Shown one piece after another: positions 45,178 to 54,813 of a DNA stretch of 64,000 bases. The position numbers and the translations under genes are program-made. Within the stretch, counting starts at the first letter, position 1, and the number at the start of each line of letters is the position of its first letter. The notes below the pieces were generated by a model. It worked only from the letters and a program-made list of their open reading frames with translations, made no database searches and had not been told where the DNA came from. Source of the stretch: Thermosulfuriphilus ammonigenes (GTDB taxonomy: Bacteria; Desulfobacterota; Thermodesulfobacteria; Thermodesulfobacteriales; ST65); assembly GCF_011207455.1 (NCBI RefSeq), contig NZ_CP048877.1, positions 1,356,576-1,420,575 on the forward strand. Reading direction: 5' to 3'.

Positions 45178-47549
45178 CAGTTTCCCCCCAGAGCAAGATC
45201 AACTATAGTCACCCCTCCCCCACCCTCGTGCCGCTCTCCAGGGCGGAATCCGGCCACCTGACGGTGGCCCTTGAGATGCTCCTTGATAGCTCGAGCCAGG
45301 CGTCCTGTGCCCAGACCATGGACTATGGTCAGCTGCGGACGCCCCGAGAGAAAGGCTCTGTCAAGGGCCTGGTCTATCAAGGGAATGGCCTCATCTACTG
45401 TAAGACCAATGACATTAAGGCGCGAGGGAACTTCGATCGGCCCCGAGGATTGAACCCGCCAGCCCTCTTCCTTTAAGGGAGGGGAGAGGGCCACGGAATC
45501 CTTCGGCGGGGCCAGATCTTCCAGGGGAACTTCCGTCTTAAAGAGGCCAATCTGGACCAGAGCCCGTTCGTCGTCTAGCTTAAGGCATAAACCATCTCGC
45601 CTGAGGCTGATGATATGGACCGGAGCGCCTTCTTGGGGCCTAAAGGGTAAATCTTCAACCAGACCCAGGGCCGTCATCTCTTTGTGGGCCTGCTGATGCC
45701 AGGCCCGACTCAGGGCCTGATAGGTGGCCCGGGCCTTCCCTTGAGATGACTTCCGTCGGGACAGGCTGCGAAGCCAGGCCTTGACCTCCTGGTCCACCTC
45801 CTGGAAGAAACGTCTCAGCCGAGACTCATAATCTTCCCGTAATTGGTGCCGCTCCTTGATCAGGGACTCTTTTTGGATCTCAAGCTGGGCTTTTTGTTGT
45901 TCAAGGTTTTGGAAAAGGGCTTCCAGCTCTTCTTGGCGGCGGAGGAGCTTCTTTTTCTCTTCTTCAAGGGCAGCCAAGAGGCTATCTATCTTTTCATTTT
46001 TTCCAGATAGATAGCCTCGGGCCCGGTCGATTACAGCGGCCGGCAATCCCAGATTAAGGGCCAGTTCAAAAGCGCGGGAACGGCCAGAAAGACCATAGAG
46101 AAGCTTGTAGGTGGGACGGCCGGTGTGCTCATCAAAGCCTACCGAGATGGGAAGTGCCTCCGGACAGGAGAGGGCGTAGGCCTTGATGGCCTCGTAGTGA
46201 CTGGTGGCTACGGTCAGAGCCTTCTGGGAGCGAAGTTTATCCATAATGGCCATAGCCAGGGCCGCCCCTTCTTCGGGGTCAGTTCCTCGGCCAATCTCGT
46301 CGATGAGAACTAGCGAGTCTTCTCCGGCTTCTTCCAGAAACTCTTTTAAGCGGTGGAGATGGGCAGAGAAAGTGCTTTGATCTCCGGCAAGATCTTGCTC
46401 ATCACCGATGTCCACCAGAACTTGGGAGAAGAAGGGAAGCTCACTGTCAGCAGAGGCGGCAACAGGGATGCCGGCCTGGGCCATAAGGACCAAGAGGCCA
46501 ACGGTCTTAAGAGCCACCGTCTTGCCACCCATGTTTGGGCCGGTGATGAGGACGGTCTGTTTCTCGGCAGGAAAGAGGAAATCGTTTCTTACGGTTCCCT
46601 GAGGATCCTTAAGAAGGAGGAGGGGATGGGCGGCCTGATAAAGGCTAAGTGCTCCCCCGGAGACCAGACGGGGGATGGCCCCTTTGATACGCCGTCCCCA
46701 TCTAGCCTTGGCAAAGACAAGGTCCACCTCGGCCAAGATGGCCAGATTGGTCTTTATTTCGGAAAGATAGGGGCGGATCCTTTCGGCAGCCTGGGCCAAA
46801 AGACGTTCGACCTCTCGCTCTTCCTCCAGCTCCAAACGATGAAGTTCGTTGGTCAGCCCTACTACCTCCAGGGGCTCTATATAGACGGTGGCTCCGCTCT
46901 GAGAGACATCATGAAGAATTCCTGCCAGGCTCCCCCTGGCTTCGGCCCGGATCGGCAGTACATAGCGCCCGTTGCGGACGGTGATAAGCTCCTCCTGGAG
47001 GATTCCCCGCCTGGCAGCCTGCCGCAGACAGGCTCTCATGGTTTCCCGGATGCGTTCCTCCAGGGCTCCTCGGTCTTTTCTTAACCGTTTGAGAAGGGGG
47101 CTGGCGCTATCCTTAAGGCCGTTACCTTTTTCGTTGAGCAGGGTAGAAAGATAAGCCGACAGATCAGCAAGGGCTGAAAGCTGGCGAGTGAGTCGATAAA
47201 GCTGGGGAACTTTAGCCTTTAAGGGCCCCAGAAGCCGGCGCAGATCTTTGGCCCGGAGTAAGGCCTCACGGAGATAATAAAGCTCCCGTGGGTGAGGAAT
47301 GCTTCCCGTTTTGGAAAGCTTTATGAGAAGACCATCTAGATCCACCAGACCATCGAGGGTAGGCTCCAGCCCCTGATCTATCAACCAGAGGGCTTCTTCG
47401 GTCCGGCGGAGGGAATCTTTGGCGGCCAGAAAAGAGGTTTCTGGCCTTAAGTGACGAGCAGCCTTTCGGCCCAAGGGAGAGGTGGTGAGGTCTGCCAAGT
47501 GTCTGCAGACCTCACCGAACTCCAGCTTGGCCAAGGTCTCTTGCTTCAT
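45177..47549 (-). CDS. mutS2: MutS2 endonuclease-type ATPase with Smr domain
   Basis: MutS2 acts in recombination control and, in Bacillus, ribosome rescue rather than mismatch repair. The ATPase has GPNMGGKTVALKT near residue 336, the LIDEIGRGTDPEEGAAL Walker B, and SRAFELALNLGLP. A coiled coil follows (about 510-590), then the C-terminal Smr domain (about 710-790) with GLTVDEAIP and IVHGLGTGRL. 790 residues is normal. It is inserted between rpsU and dnaG in the macromolecular-synthesis operon. Confidence 0.96.
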   Translation of the reverse strand: MKQETLAKLEFGEVCRHLADLTTSPLGRKAARHLRPETSFLAAKDSLRRTEEALWLIDQGLEPTLDGLVDLDGLLIKLSKTGSIPHPRELYYLREALLRAKDLRRLLGPLKAKVPQLYRLTRQLSALADLSAYLSTLLNEKGNGLKDSASPLLKRLRKDRGALEERIRETMRACLRQAARRGILQEELITVRNGRYVLPIRAEARGSLAGILHDVSQSGATVYIEPLEVVGLTNELHRLELEEEREVERLLAQAAERIRPYLSEIKTNLAILAEVDLVFAKARWGRRIKGAIPRLVSGGALSLYQAAHPLLLLKDPQGTVRNDFLFPAEKQTVLITGPNMGGKTVALKTVGLLVLMAQAGIPVAASADSELPFFSQVLVDIGDEQDLAGDQSTFSAHLHRLKEFLEEAGEDSLVLIDEIGRGTDPEEGAALAMAIMDKLRSQKALTVATSHYEAIKAYALSCPEALPISVGFDEHTGRPTYKLLYGLSGRSRAFELALNLGLPAAVIDRARGYLSGKNEKIDSLLAALEEEKKKLLRRQEELEALFQNLEQQKAQLEIQKESLIKERHQLREDYESRLRRFFQEVDQEVKAWLRSLSRRKSSQGKARATYQALSRAWHQQAHKEMTALGLVEDLPFRPQEGAPVHIISLRRDGLCLKLDDERALVQIGLFKTEVPLEDLAPPKDSVALSPPLKEEGWRVQSSGPIEVPSRLNVIGLTVDEAIPLIDQALDRAFLSGRPQLTIVHGLGTGRLARAIKEHLKGHRQVAGFRPGERHEGGGGVTIVDLALGGN

Positions 47550-47642
47550 GAATGTGGCCTCTGAAAGGGTTTCCCTTTCTGGCCAGCTCCTTGATTTGAT
47601 GGGGCCTCAATCTCGGCCACAGAAGACTTTGGCTTAAGAGAA

Positions 47643-47843
47643 CTAACCGCGCTGATAACGCTTCATGCGTTTGAGCATCCGCTTTCGAGCGGCCAGAATT
47701 TTCTTTTTACGTTTGATGCTGGGCTTCTCGTAAAATTCCCGTTTTTTGACCTCTGAGAGAATACCCGCCTTTTCACACTGCTTCTTAAAGCGTTTCAGGG
47801 CCTGCTCGAAAGGCTCATCTTCTCTGACAATAACACCCGGCAC
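47643..47843 (-). CDS. rpsU: Small ribosomal subunit protein bS21
   Basis: Basic 66-residue 30S protein that helps initiation. The body [20 protein letters not shown], then the [16 protein letters not shown] block and basic tail, are typical of S21. The start is GTG at 47843, six bases after GGAGGG; the upstream ATG at 47897 would add 18 residues not found in the family. It leads the rpsU-mutS2-dnaG-rpoD operon. Confidence 0.94.
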   Translation of the reverse strand: MPGVIVREDEPFEQALKRFKKQCEKAGILSEVKKREFYEKPSIKRKKKILAARKRMLKRMKRYQRG

Positions 47844-47883
47844 ACAAAACCCTCCCTCCATTTTAGAATTATAAAGCGACTTC

Positions 47884-47911
47884 ATATTAACATCCATCGG
47901 GCAGCTGTCAA
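47884..47911 (-). promoter_or_regulatory. Candidate sigma-70 promoter of the rpsU-mutS2-dnaG-rpoD operon
   Basis: On the minus strand, a perfect TTGACA (47906-47911) and TAATAT (47884-47889) are separated by 16 bases. It predicts transcription from about 47877, some 34 bases before the S21 start. Confidence 0.6.
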
Positions 47912-47935
47912 TAAAGGTTGCGAATGAATCCTCAT

Positions 47936-48370
47936 TCAGAAGTGGCCTCTTTCAAGGAGTTGCTGAAAATGCTCTACCAGGCCTTGGGGAAGACGTTTTA
48001 GATGCCCATTCCGATCAACCGGGGCGTGGATGGTGTAGCCGAAGCAAATAGGCCGTCCCTCTTTTTCTAGTTGATAGTGGAAGCGAATACTGGCCGGGGA
48101 GACCTTCTCCAGGGCCGTTTTAATGAGAATCTGGTCGTCGTATCGGGCCGGAGCCCGATAGCGACAATAGACTTCAACCACCGGAAGAATAAGCCCCTGA
48201 TCCTCTTCAATCTTGCGATAGGTCACCCCAGCGGTTCGAAGATATTCGGTCCGGCCGATTTCAAAAAGCCGGAGGTAATGAGCATAGTAGACTACTCCAC
48301 CGCAGTCGGTATCGCCGTAAATAATCCGATAAGGGGTTTCTTGAATGGGAGGGTGGAGATCAAGCCTCAT
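47936..48370 (-). CDS. YbgC/FcbC-family acyl-CoA thioesterase (hot-dog fold)
   Basis: A 144-residue hot-dog thioesterase. The catalytic Asp lies in [21 protein letters not shown] (motif read in parts), near residue 21, and the fold continues to [13 protein letters not shown]. YbgC members hydrolyse short acyl-CoAs and help Tol-Pal function in some bacteria. ATG at 48370 is chosen because the family begins there; a longer version would run into the neighbouring gene. It overlaps the phosphoglycerate-mutase-like gene by 11 bases. Confidence 0.85.
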   Translation of the reverse strand: MRLDLHPPIQETPYRIIYGDTDCGGVVYYAHYLRLFEIGRTEYLRTAGVTYRKIEEDQGLILPVVEVYCRYRAPARYDDQILIKTALEKVSPASIRFHYQLEKEGRPICFGYTIHAPVDRNGHLKRLPQGLVEHFQQLLERGHF

Positions 48371-49583
48371 CTTTGGCCCTTTCCTTTTCAATAAAGTGGG
48401 CCATAAGCCCCTCTCCGGTTTGGTAGAAGACTCCGGCCTCCTTGGCGGCCTTTTCATTAAAGCCCTGGATCCGCTTGATCCCCGGATCTCGGCTGTCGTA
48501 AATGGCGAAGGGCACCGGAACTGAAGCATGGGTTTTGAGGGAGATGGGGGTCAGGTGGTCGGTGGCCACCATGATCTTATAGGCCTCAAAATCAGCCATT
48601 CCTTCGAGAACCACCTTGACCACTTCTCGATCAATGGATTCTATGGCCCGAATCTTCTCCTCCAGGAGGCCTTCATGGCTGGCCTCATCCGGGGCCTCGA
48701 CATGGAGGAAGACAAAGTCATAGGCCCCATGTAAGGCCTCTAGGGCCGCCTCGGCCTTGCCCCGGTAATTTGTGTCTAAATACCCAGTGGCTCCGGGGAC
48801 GTTGATAATCTCCAGACCAGCACAGATTCCCAGCCCTTTAATGAGATCCACAGCGGCCACGATTGCTCCGCGCAGCCCGTAACGCTCGCTGAAAGGTTCA
48901 AGTCTAGGGGCTCGGCCCTGTCCCCACGGCCACAGCGAATTGGCCACGGGTTTACCTTCTTGACGACGACGGTGGTTTATCGGATGCCGTTCCAGAAAGG
49001 CCATCGCCTGATAGAGAAAATCTCGGAGCACTGGTTCTTCTTCATAAACCTGCCAGGCCTCGCTGACATCACGACCAATAAAGTCATGGGGAGGGTAGGT
49101 CTTGATCCCTTCGGGCCCTCCCTTCCAGACAAGCAGATGGCGATACCCTATGCCCGGGTAAAGCTTGATTTTCTCACTGGGAATGGCCTCCGCCAGATCT
49201 TGGATAAGGGTCCGGCCCTCTTCGGTGGAGATGTGGCCGGCACTATAGTCAACCATAAAGAGGTGGTCTCCCTGTCTTTTAAGGGTCACCAGATTACAGC
49301 GGAAGGCAACGTCTTCGGGGTTAAGTTTCACCCCTAGGCTGGCTGCCTCAATGGGGCCGCGTCCGGTGTAGTGTTCAGAGGGAGCATAGCCTAGGAGGGA
49401 AAGATTGGCGACATCGCTCCCCGGCTCCATCCCTTTGGGAATCGTGCGCACCAGCCCTAATTCACCGTGCTGAGCGATGTAATCCATGGCCGGTGTGTGG
49501 GCCGCCTCCAGCGGAGTCCGGTTACGTAGTTCCTGGATCGGATAATCACCCATACCGTCGCCCACAAGGAGCAGGTACTTCAT
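48360..49583 (-). CDS. apgM: Archaeal-type cofactor-independent phosphoglycerate mutase-like enzyme (possible homoserine kinase analogue)
   Basis: Alkaline-phosphatase-superfamily enzyme of 407 residues. It opens with LLLVGDGMGDYP, has the catalytic Ser in GSDVANLSLLGY near residue 55, and metal-site motifs HVEAPDEASHEG and VATDHLTP. In several bacteria apgM-like genes sit beside hom and have been annotated as replacement homoserine kinases; here it lies 68 bases after hom, with no thrB in view. ATG at 49583 follows AGGAGG by six bases, and earlier ATG codons are too close to that site. Either glycolytic mutase or threonine pathway is possible. Confidence 0.85.
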   Translation of the reverse strand: MKYLLLVGDGMGDYPIQELRNRTPLEAAHTPAMDYIAQHGELGLVRTIPKGMEPGSDVANLSLLGYAPSEHYTGRGPIEAASLGVKLNPEDVAFRCNLVTLKRQGDHLFMVDYSAGHISTEEGRTLIQDLAEAIPSEKIKLYPGIGYRHLLVWKGGPEGIKTYPPHDFIGRDVSEAWQVYEEEPVLRDFLYQAMAFLERHPINHRRRQEGKPVANSLWPWGQGRAPRLEPFSERYGLRGAIVAAVDLIKGLGICAGLEIINVPGATGYLDTNYRGKAEAALEALHGAYDFVFLHVEAPDEASHEGLLEEKIRAIESIDREVVKVVLEGMADFEAYKIMVATDHLTPISLKTHASVPVPFAIYDSRDPGIKRIQGFNEKAAKEAGVFYQTGEGLMAHFIEKERAKDEA

Positions 49584-49651
49584 GAGCATCCTCCTGGATG
49601 TTATCTGCTCAGATAAGGCACGCAATTAACATAAACAATCGCCCCCGGGGA

Positions 49652-50965
49652 TCAAGGGGAAGGGGCAAAATGCTGACCTTCCAGGATGCGGATAAACTTG
49701 GTAGCCGCAGTGACCACCTCCAGACGATTTACCACCCTTAAGGCCTGGCGGACGTCGGCCTCCCGGGCCTCGTGGGTGATCATGACTATGGGAACAGATC
49801 CTCCTTCGTCGCGTCCTTTTTGGATCACTGAGGCGATGGATATCCGGTGGTCTCCCAAAACCCCGGCAATCTTGGAGAGAACACCAGGGCGGTCCACCGC
49901 GGAGAAGCGAAAGTAGTAGCGGCTGACCACCTCCTCCATAGGTAGAAGCCTGCGGGGTTGGCGAAAGCTTGGGGGGCCCAACCGGGTCTTTTTGCCCCGG
50001 CGTATGGCTCTGGCCAGATCAATAATGTCGGCACAGACGGCACTTCCTGTGGGCCAGGCCCCGGCCCCCTGTCCGTAAAGGAGGATATCTCCTACGGTGT
50101 CTCCGGTTATGTAGAAGGCATTATGGGCCTCCCTGACACTGGCCAGCATGTGCCCTTCGGGTACCAGGGTGGGATGAACCCGGACCTCAATGCCCCCGTC
50201 TGTTTCCCGGGAAAGGGCCAAAAGCTTAACTACATATCCCAGCTCCCGGCCAAAGCGGATATCCAGGGGTTCTACAGCGGTAATGCCCTCCACATAGATT
50301 TCCTGAAGGGGTATGCAGGTGTCATAGGCCAGGGTAGCCAGAATGGCCAGCTTGTGAGCGGAATCAAGGCCTTCGACGTCAAGGCTGGGGTCGGCTTCGG
50401 CAAAGCCGGCCTTCTGGGCCTCCGTTAGGGCCTCATTAAAGGAAAGACCGGCTTCAGTCATCCGGGTGAGAATATAATTGCAGGTCCCATTGACAATTCC
50501 CAGGAGGGAGAGGATGCGATTGGCCGCCAGGGCTTCCCTTAAAGTCTTAATTATAGGAATGCCACCGCCTACGCTGGCCTCAAAGGCCACTTCAGTTCCC
50601 GCCTCGGCCGCCGCCTGGTAGATTTCCTGACCACATTCGGCCAGAAGGGCCTTGTTGGCCGTAACCACGCATTTCCCTGCCCTTAGGGCCGCCAAGATAT
50701 AGCTTCGGGCCGGCTCTATTCCCCCGATGAGCTCAACGACAATGGCGATCTCCGGATCATGGACGATCTCATCTGCCGCCTCTGTGAGTATCCCGGGGGG
50801 GAGATCTACCTGGCGTGGACGCCGAATATCCCTTACAGCGATCCTTTTTACCTCAATGGAGGCCCCCAGCCGTTTGTTAATAAGCTCTCTGTTGCGGCGT
50901 AAGGCCGCGACAGTGCCGGTTCCCACTGTTCCCAGGCCGATGATGCCGATCTTGATCTTCTCCAT
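49652..50965 (-). CDS. hom: Homoserine dehydrogenase with ACT domain
   Basis: Reduces aspartate semialdehyde to homoserine for threonine and methionine. The NAD(P) motif GLGTVGTGTV starts at residue 10; catalytic LLGIVNGTCNYILTRM lies near 160 and GLDSAHKLAILA near 205. A C-terminal ACT domain (about 355-430) is the usual threonine-feedback sensor. 437 residues. Spaced 15 bases from recG. Confidence 0.96.
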   Translation of the reverse strand: MEKIKIGIIGLGTVGTGTVAALRRNRELINKRLGASIEVKRIAVRDIRRPRQVDLPPGILTEAADEIVHDPEIAIVVELIGGIEPARSYILAALRAGKCVVTANKALLAECGQEIYQAAAEAGTEVAFEASVGGGIPIIKTLREALAANRILSLLGIVNGTCNYILTRMTEAGLSFNEALTEAQKAGFAEADPSLDVEGLDSAHKLAILATLAYDTCIPLQEIYVEGITAVEPLDIRFGRELGYVVKLLALSRETDGGIEVRVHPTLVPEGHMLASVREAHNAFYITGDTVGDILLYGQGAGAWPTGSAVCADIIDLARAIRRGKKTRLGPPSFRQPRRLLPMEEVVSRYYFRFSAVDRPGVLSKIAGVLGDHRISIASVIQKGRDEGGSVPIVMITHEAREADVRQALRVVNRLEVVTAATKFIRILEGQHFAPSP

Positions 50966-50980
50966 GTTTCACCCCTAATC

Positions 50981-53410
50981 TTAGGCCACCTCGGCCAAGG
51001 CCAAACGTTCGGCCCATCTTTCGTAAAGGATCCTTTTTAACATCTTGTGCTCGGGGCGGGAAAGATCCGGATCCCTTTCAATAAGGGAGAAGGCCTCCTG
51101 ACGGGCCTCAAGGAGTATCTTGTAGTCTCTGATGAGATCGGCTCGCTTAAATTCTGGGAAGCCACTCTGTTTGGTCCCTAAGAACTCGCCTGGCCCCCTA
51201 ATTTTAAGATCTTCTTCGGCGATACGAAAACCGTCATTAGTCTGACACATGACCGCCAGCCTTCGGGCGGCTTCCGAACCCCTGGCCACCCGGTAGGCAA
51301 TAAGCAAGCAATATGAGGCCCGGTGGCTTCGTCCTACCCGTCCCCGGAGCTGGTGGAGCTGAGAGAGCCCGAAACGTTCGGCATGTTCAATGACCATTAC
51401 TGTAGCTTGAGGGACGTCTATTCCCACTTCAATCACGGTGGTGGCCACTAAAATCTTGATTTCTCCCGCCTTAAAGGCACTCATAACCGCTTCCTTTTCG
51501 GCTGGGCGCATCTTGCCGTGAAGAAGCCCCACAGGATAGTCAGGGAAGATCTCTTTTTGGAGATAGTGGGCACTTTCGGTGGCCGCCAGAAGATCCATCT
51601 TCTCTGACTCCTCCACCAGGGGATAAACCACATAGGCCTGATGCCCTTTGGCCAATTCTTGGCGCACCAGTTCATAGGCGGCCCGTCGCTCCCGCCCTCT
51701 GAAAACCTTGGTGATTACCGGTTTTCGGCCAGCCGGAAGCTCATCAATGATGGAGACGTCAAGGTCTCCATAAAGAGTAAGAGAGAGCGTCCGGGGAATG
51801 GGAGTGGCCGTCATTACCAAAGTGTCCGGGCAGATCCGGGCCTTCTCCCTTAAGGCCGCCCGCTGGAGGACTCCGAAGCGGTGCTGCTCGTCAATGATTA
51901 CCAGACCCAGGCGGGCAAAGTGAACTTCCTTTTGGATGAGGGCGTGGGTTCCGACAGCCACCTGGATGTAGCCCTTGGCTAAGCCTTCGTAAATGGCCCT
52001 TTTTTCTTTAGGGGGGCGGCTACTGGTAAGTAATTCAATATTTACCCCGGCCAGACCGGCCATCTGGCGGAAGTTTAGATAATGCTGTTCGGCCAGGATT
52101 TCCGTGGGGGCCATAATGGCCACCTGATAGCCATTGTCCACCGCCAATAGGGCGGCCAGGAAGGCTACTACCGTCTTGCCGCAGCCCACATCTCCCTGAA
52201 GAAGGCGATTCATGGGGACGGGTCGGGTCATATCTTGGCGGATCTCCTCAAAGGCCCTCTCCTGGGCGCGAGTGAGCCGAAAGGGGAGCCCTTTGAGAAA
52301 GTGCCTAACCAGCTGGCTCTCCGGCTGAAAGGCTATCCCCTCTTCAAGGCCATAGCTTCTCTTGCGTAGGGCCAGCCCCAACTCCAAGAAGAAAAGTTCA
52401 TCGAAGGCCAGGGCCCGGTGGTAAGGGCTGCGACCGGTGTTGAGGGCCTGAAGATCGTCGTCTTCTCGGGGGAAATGCAGGCCCTTTATGGCCCGAGAAA
52501 GGCTCAAGAGGCGCCGCCTGCGCCGGACATCATCGGGGATGAAATTATGGACCATAGGGCCGTACTTTTCTAACGCCTCTCTGATGATCCGGCGGATTAC
52601 CTTGGCCGAGACCCCCTCTATCTGGGGATAAACAGGGACAATGCGGCGGACATGGAGCTCGATGTCGCTGGCCTCAGGGAACTCTACCTCAGGATGGATT
52701 ATCTCTTTGCGGGAGGCAAAAAGTCGGATCTCTCCCGAAAAAATGACCTGACGTCCCGGGGTAAAGGAGTGCCGGAGATCGGCCTCCCGGAAATGAAACC
52801 ATTTAGCAGAAAGGGTTCCCGTGCCGTCGGAAATGACCACCTCATAGACCCGTCGGCGTCGATACTGGATGGCTCCAGACAGGAGGATTTCTCCCCGGAC
52901 TGTAGCCCGATCCCCGGGGCGGAGAGATCCAATGGGGGCAAACTGACGCCTGTCTTCATAGGCCCTGGGGAAAAAGAAGAGCAGATCCTCTATGGTGTTG
53001 ATCCCCCTTGAGGCAAATTTGGCCGCCAGTCTGGGACCAACCCCCTTAAGGTACTGAAGGGGACGGGCCAGCTCAAGGCGCATATGACGCCATTTAGCTT
53101 CATCTGGCAGGGGGGATTCCTCCTCAAGAAAGGCCGGTCCGGCTTCAAGATCGGCGACAAGGGCCAGGGCCTGTTCGAGACGGGCCTTCTTTTCGGCCGG
53201 AGAGGCCTTCTCAAAGGCCTCAAAGAGCCCCTTTAGTTCCTTAAGGATAGGAGCGGCCCAGGAAAGCCCTTTTACCTCTGGTGGAGCAGTGTCTATCAGG
53301 TGGCAGATGGCCTCTTCAAGCCCCTTTATCCTGGGAAGCCTGGAAAAGTGGTCTCTGGTGGCCAAAAGAAGGGGTTTTTTAAGCCTTTCAAGAAAAGAGC
53401 GGAAGGCCAT
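50981..53410 (-). CDS. recG: ATP-dependent DNA helicase RecG
   Basis: Remodels stalled replication forks and branched DNA. It has an N-terminal wedge/OB domain (to about 290), Walker A in LQGDVGCGKTVVAF near residue 406, DEQH box near 508, TATPIPRTLSL and the helicase C motif HQLRGRVGRS. An extra N-terminal helical stretch of roughly 115 residues precedes the domain, as in some bacterial RecGs. 809 residues. Start support is weak (CTCTCCCC before the ATG). Confidence 0.96.
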   Translation of the reverse strand: MAFRSFLERLKKPLLLATRDHFSRLPRIKGLEEAICHLIDTAPPEVKGLSWAAPILKELKGLFEAFEKASPAEKKARLEQALALVADLEAGPAFLEEESPLPDEAKWRHMRLELARPLQYLKGVGPRLAAKFASRGINTIEDLLFFFPRAYEDRRQFAPIGSLRPGDRATVRGEILLSGAIQYRRRRVYEVVISDGTGTLSAKWFHFREADLRHSFTPGRQVIFSGEIRLFASRKEIIHPEVEFPEASDIELHVRRIVPVYPQIEGVSAKVIRRIIREALEKYGPMVHNFIPDDVRRRRRLLSLSRAIKGLHFPREDDDLQALNTGRSPYHRALAFDELFFLELGLALRKRSYGLEEGIAFQPESQLVRHFLKGLPFRLTRAQERAFEEIRQDMTRPVPMNRLLQGDVGCGKTVVAFLAALLAVDNGYQVAIMAPTEILAEQHYLNFRQMAGLAGVNIELLTSSRPPKEKRAIYEGLAKGYIQVAVGTHALIQKEVHFARLGLVIIDEQHRFGVLQRAALREKARICPDTLVMTATPIPRTLSLTLYGDLDVSIIDELPAGRKPVITKVFRGRERRAAYELVRQELAKGHQAYVVYPLVEESEKMDLLAATESAHYLQKEIFPDYPVGLLHGKMRPAEKEAVMSAFKAGEIKILVATTVIEVGIDVPQATVMVIEHAERFGLSQLHQLRGRVGRSHRASYCLLIAYRVARGSEAARRLAVMCQTNDGFRIAEEDLKIRGPGEFLGTKQSGFPEFKRADLIRDYKILLEARQEAFSLIERDPDLSRPEHKMLKRILYERWAERLALAEVA

Positions 53411-53456
53411 GGGGAGAGTTTAGCAGCCCCTGTAGGGGTTGACTACCGAGAGAGGA

Positions 53457-53490
53457 AAATAAAAAGGGAGGCCTTAAAGCCTCCCTTTTT
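53457..53490 (-). terminator. Terminator after the porin gene
   Basis: Perfect 12-base arms AAAAAGGGAGGC / GCCTCCCTTTTT around the loop CTTAAA. It begins 22 bases past the porin stop and is T-rich on the minus strand. Confidence 0.85.
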
Positions 53491-53511
53491 ATGGCCGTTT
53501 TGACCTTTTAC

Positions 53512-54813
53512 TTAGAACTCAAAGGTCACCCCGGCACTTACCCGGTACATATCATCGGCGTCAGCCGGGCTGGTGCCATAGGCATCCAGGGCATCATCGG
53601 CAAAGAGGTAGCCAGCAGCCAGGTTGAGCTTGAGGCCCTTGTAAAGCTCATAGTCGGCATAGAAGTCAATCTCCCAGCCCAGGGTGTCTTCGCCGTTGCT
53701 GGCATCTTCGGCATACTGCATGTAGTTGACGGCCGCACAGAGGGCCAGCTTCGGGGTGGCCTGATAGTCGGCCCTAAGCCGGTACATGATGAACCCAAGG
53801 CTATTAAGATAGGGGTTCCGGCTGACATAGGAGCCATCATCAAAGGTGGCGTCCTCAAAGAGGACCACACTCCCCATGGTGTGCATCTCAATGGCCTGAT
53901 AGTTTTCGATATCACCGTCATTGGGGTTGTCATCACCAGAGGCGTACCAGAACTCAAAGGCCACCTTCATCTGCTCGGTAACCTTATAGCCCAGGCTGCC
54001 CTCGAAGAACCAGGCGCTGATGTCTTTGTTGTTGGCGTCGTCGTCGCCGGTTTGATAGATGAGGTTAAGGCCCACATCTACCCCGGAGACAGCAAAGCCA
54101 CCATCAATACCCAGAGACCAGACATTCTGATCCACGGTGGCGTCCATGTTGTAAACAGCAAAGAGGCCAACATTGAGGTTCTCTACCGGCAGACCCTTGG
54201 GAGCGAAATCCACCCGGGCAAACCAGTAATCACTATCATTGTTATTACCGGTGGCCGGGGTGGCGACATCGTTCTTTCTGACCTCGCTGTTGTCATCATC
54301 TCTCATCCAGCCGATCTGGTAGGCAAAGGCCGTTCCGCCAAGATCAAAGGAGCCATAGTTACGGATACCAGCGGCCGTCTCGTCCCACAGCCAGGGATTG
54401 ACGGTTACCCACTGAAGCCCCACCGCCAGGCGGTTGCTGGAGGCAAACCAGGGGAGCTGAAAGTCCACATACATCATGCGATTTTCAATCTCCGTGGCGT
54501 TGGTGGCAAAGCCAAGGGTGCTGTCACCGTAAGTGGCCGTTCCGACCTCCATGGCCCACACACCCTTTACGTTTCCGTCATCAGAGCTGGCTACTGTCCA
54601 CAGGCGGAACTGAAGCTCGCCCCAGGTGTCATCCAGGTCTTTGTTGTTCAGCTGATCCGCAGCCGTCTTGCCAGTAATCAAACCGGTGCTGTTAGTGGTT
54701 TGAATCTTGTTGCCAAACTGACCGTGGACTTCAAGGTTTACCGCCTGAGCGGTAAAGGCCCCGATAAGCACTAGGGCCAAAGCTAAAATAAAGGTCTTAA
54801 AACCCTTCCTCAT
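53512..54813 (-). CDS. Outer-membrane beta-barrel porin-like protein
   Basis: A 433-residue protein with a signal peptide (to about residue 23, AQA-V) and a barrel made of alternating polar/hydrophobic strands rich in Asp, Asn, Gly and Tyr, ending in the terminal Phe (VTFEF) used for outer-membrane insertion. Acidic loops are many, with few Lys. No known porin subfamily is recognised. It is a single gene with its own terminator. Confidence 0.8.
   Translation of the reverse strand: MRKGFKTFILALALVLIGAFTAQAVNLEVHGQFGNKIQTTNSTGLITGKTAADQLNNKDLDDTWGELQFRLWTVASSDDGNVKGVWAMEVGTATYGDSTLGFATNATEIENRMMYVDFQLPWFASSNRLAVGLQWVTVNPWLWDETAAGIRNYGSFDLGGTAFAYQIGWMRDDDNSEVRKNDVATPATGNNNDSDYWFARVDFAPKGLPVENLNVGLFAVYNMDATVDQNVWSLGIDGGFAVSGVDVGLNLIYQTGDDDANNKDISAWFFEGSLGYKVTEQMKVAFEFWYASGDDNPNDGDIENYQAIEMHTMGSVVLFEDATFDDGSYVSRNPYLNSLGFIMYRLRADYQATPKLALCAAVNYMQYAEDASNGEDTLGWEIDFYADYELYKGLKLNLAAGYLFADDALDAYGTSPADADDMYRVSAGVTFEF

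Noticed and set aside
47844-47897. ATG at 47897 as the S21 start
   Set aside because: It adds residues not found in S21 and bypasses the good ribosome site before GTG at 47843.
53491-54774. 427-codon open frame on the plus strand opposite the porin gene
   Set aside because: It is the antisense shadow of a gene with a signal peptide, barrel and terminator; the antisense has no motif and arises from codon bias.
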